DNA from: Woeseiaceae bacterium
GTDB taxonomy: Bacteria > Pseudomonadota > Gammaproteobacteria > Steroidobacterales > Woeseiaceae
Direction of reading: 5' to 3'
Length of the DNA: 64,000 bases
NCBI GenBank assembly: GCA_028289545.1
Contig: JANQPG010000102.1
Location: 1-64,000 of the forward strand
This document shows positions 62,394 to 64,000 of the stretch, piece after piece. The position numbers and the translations under genes were made by a program. How positions within the stretch are numbered: position 1 is the stretch's first letter; each line of letters starts with the position of its first letter. Below the pieces are notes generated by a model that did not search any database, was not told the DNA's origin, and saw nothing but the letters and a program-made list of their open reading frames with translations.

Positions 62394-63437
62394 ATGCAGA
62401 GCCCGTCACCCAGACTAACGCTCAAGGAAATGGCGCGCAGGCTCGACGTTTCGACCGCGACCGTTTCGAACGCTTTCAACAGGCCGAGCCAGCTCTCGGC
62501 GGAGTTGCGCGAGCGTATCCTGAGCGAGTGCCGCGAAGCAGGCTATGCCGGCCCGAATGCCGCGGCCCGCAGTCTGCGCACGGGCCGGACGGGGATCGTT
62601 GGCGTAATGCTGTCCAACTACCTGAGCTATAGTTTTTCGGATCCGATAGCCAATCAGTTTCTCCAGGGTCTGGCCGAAATCTTCGAACGTCGCGATTACA
62701 ATCTCTTGATCGTGCCGTCTCGGGACAATGTTTCCCAGGCCCAGGGTATCGAGGCGTTCGTCGACGGCTTTATCATTTATGGCCCTCCCGAACCGGAGAA
62801 ACTCAATCGGCTCATGCTGCAGCCGAAGTCGGTCATTACGGTCGACTTCACACTCGAAGGCTGTGTCTCGGTCAACATCGACAACCGGGAGAGCGCGAGA
62901 CTTTGCGCTGAACACGCATTGCGTCACGGCGCCACGAGCGTGTCCATCCTCGGCTTGAGGATTATCGATGCGAACCGCGTTTGCCGGATCTCTAACTGCA
63001 ATCTATTCGACGAGGCGACGACCATTGCGGTGCAGCGGCTCAGGGGTTTCCAGGACGCAGCGGCGGCAGCAAACGTGGCGGTGCCCGAGGAGCGGATCTG
63101 GCACATTCCTGACAATACGCACGAACTGGCTTACCAGGCGGCACGTGAAGCACTGATGTGCGCGCCGCTACCGAAAGTGCTGTTGTGCATGAGCGATCGC
63201 ATTGGCCTCGCGGCTATCCGCGCTGCGAAGCACCTGAACCTGAAAGTGCCGGATGACGTCAGGATCACGGGTTTCGACGATATTCCCGAAGCAAGCTCCC
63301 AGGAGCCGTCGCTGACCACCGTGCACCAGCAGAGTATCGACAAAGGCCGCATCGCCGCCGAGATTTTCGTGGGCGAGCGCGAGGAGACCAGCGTCGTGTT
63401 GCCGACCGAAATCATCATCAGGGCCAGTTGTCCGTAG
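62394..63437 (+). CDS. LacI-family transcriptional regulator
   Basis: 347 residues. N-terminal helix-turn-helix with LTLKEMARRLDVSTATVSNA and the hinge region, then a periplasmic-binding-like sugar domain at 65-340 (ITGFDDIPEASSQEPSLTTV). 57 bases after the glucosidase, with GAGGA before the start. Probably represses this locus in the absence of maltose or a related sugar. Confidence 0.93.
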   Translation: MQSPSPRLTLKEMARRLDVSTATVSNAFNRPSQLSAELRERILSECREAGYAGPNAAARSLRTGRTGIVGVMLSNYLSYSFSDPIANQFLQGLAEIFERRDYNLLIVPSRDNVSQAQGIEAFVDGFIIYGPPEPEKLNRLMLQPKSVITVDFTLEGCVSVNIDNRESARLCAEHALRHGATSVSILGLRIIDANRVCRISNCNLFDEATTIAVQRLRGFQDAAAAANVAVPEERIWHIPDNTHELAYQAAREALMCAPLPKVLLCMSDRIGLAAIRAAKHLNLKVPDDVRITGFDDIPEASSQEPSLTTVHQQSIDKGRIAAEIFVGEREETSVVLPTEIIIRASCP

Positions 63438-63458
63438 CCAGCACAACCGAAGCCCCTC

Positions 63459-63478
63459 AAAGTTAAGCCAAAGTTAAG
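63459..63478 (+). promoter_or_regulatory. Direct repeat AAAGTTAAG with 11-base period
   Basis: Two identical 9-base copies (63459-63467, 63470-63478), one helical turn apart, the usual geometry of OmpR/PhoP-family sites. Lies upstream of the TonB receptor. Confidence 0.3.
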
Positions 63479-63526
63479 TCCGGCGAGGCCTTGCCTGTGA
63501 CGGAGGTTTGTGTATTTTGATAGGGA

Positions 63527-63542
63527 ACTTAATCGTTTTAGT
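63527..63542. promoter_or_regulatory. LacI-type operator candidate before the TonB receptor
   Basis: ACTTAATCGTTTTAGT is an imperfect palindrome (12 of 16 positions symmetric) with the central CG characteristic of LacI-family sites, 75 bases before the receptor start. Confidence 0.4.
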
Positions 63543-63616
63543 CACTCGGCCACCTCGCGCGGCCCGATGCGCGGTCCGCAAGGCAGCCACCAACCTGAAA
63601 TGAGTGGGGGGCACCT

Positions 63617-64000
63617 ATGTCAGGAACTATCGCAGGACCATCAAACGCGCTCTCGCCGCGGCAATTGCTGAGACCGCTTCTGGGTATAGGCGCCATTGCC
63701 GCGTTGACACTGGGCACTTCGGCTTACGGCCAGGGAGACGAGCGAACCGACGGTTTGCTCATGGAAGAGGTCATCGTGACCGGCGTCGGCGGCGGCAATC
63801 CGCTGACGAAGCTGGACTCGAGCGTCGCCATCACCACAAAAGGCCAGCAGCAGATCGAGCAAAAAGCACCGATCAACATCGTCGATCTGATCGCAACCGT
63901 GCCCGGCTTCTGGGCGGAGAGTTCCGGGGGCGAATCCGGTGCGGGTAACGTGTTCATCCGCGGCTTGCCGCAGGACGGCGGATTCATTTTCATGCAGCAG
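63617..64000 (+). CDS. TonB-dependent receptor, maltodextrin type (3' end outside window)
   Basis: 128 codons are visible from ATG 63617 before the window ends. Signal peptide region to about residue 36 (LGIGAIAALTLGTSAYGQ), TonB-box-like MEEVIVTGVG, then the plug start with IVDLIATVPGFWAES and NVFIRGLPQDGGF. By context it should import malto-oligosaccharides for the GH13 enzyme, like MalA receptors. Confidence 0.85.
   Translation, partial: MSGTIAGPSNALSPRQLLRPLLGIGAIAALTLGTSAYGQGDERTDGLLMEEVIVTGVGGGNPLTKLDSSVAITTKGQQQIEQKAPINIVDLIATVPGFWAESSGGESGAGNVFIRGLPQDGGFIFMQQ

Overview
The window is about 64 kb of GC-rich chromosomal DNA with densely packed genes, many GTG/TTG starts and 4-base stop/start overlaps. 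The gene set (RhlE helicase, UPF0178 protein, TusBCD/DsrE-like proteins, PqiABC, several TonB-dependent receptors, an ECF43-like sigma factor with a Ser/Thr kinase, a MalT-like regulator) points to an environmental gammaproteobacterium. A lineage near Woeseiales, Steroidobacterales or Xanthomonadales is possible, but that is inference. I saw no rRNA, tRNA, CRISPR array, IS transposase or prophage.

Layout. 1-3.3 kb: end of a coiled-coil/membrane operon of unknown function. 3.3-5.9 kb: yeast-type cytosine deaminase, RhlE and a UPF0178 protein. 6.1-8.7 kb: a TonB-dependent receptor. 8.8-13.3 kb: three DsrE-like proteins plus a secreted protein, divergent from a NarL-type two-component system. 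13.3-20.6 kb: an NtrC-type two-component system divergent from a MacAB-like ABC exporter operon; the gap between them carries a complete sigma-54 control region (palindrome, IHF site, -24/-12 promoter). 20.7-23.9 kb: an AT-richer three-gene insert encoding a secreted protein, a membrane protein and a periplasmic trypsin-like protease, the best candidate here for an undescribed system. 24.1-27.6 kb: a transmembrane Ser/Thr kinase with TPRs, convergent with its likely ECF sigma factor. 27.7-31.1 kb: LysR/SDR pair, MOSC protein, cysteine-poor DksA-like protein, GST. 31.3-44.3 kb: TonB receptor, methyltransferase and peptide-binding lipoprotein facing a four-gene peptide ABC importer, then a class II amidotransferase and a MalT-like regulator. 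44.4-50.2 kb: alpha/beta hydrolase, a serine-hydrolase homologue with a replaced catalytic serine, and a PqiABC system with PqiA split in two. 50.6-58.7 kb: TraF-like outer-membrane protein and a DUF4331 secretory operon between two ECF sigma modules. 58.8-60.5 kb: ArsR-SRPBCC-DUF4287 operon. 60.7-64 kb: start of a maltodextrin-type locus (GH13 glucosidase, LacI regulator, TonB receptor cut by the window edge).

Three large imperfect inverted-repeat elements without genes lie between genes (26767-26994, 50257-50522, 59355-59503). The last two share a design: long terminal arms around a small central hairpin containing ATAGC/GCTAT.
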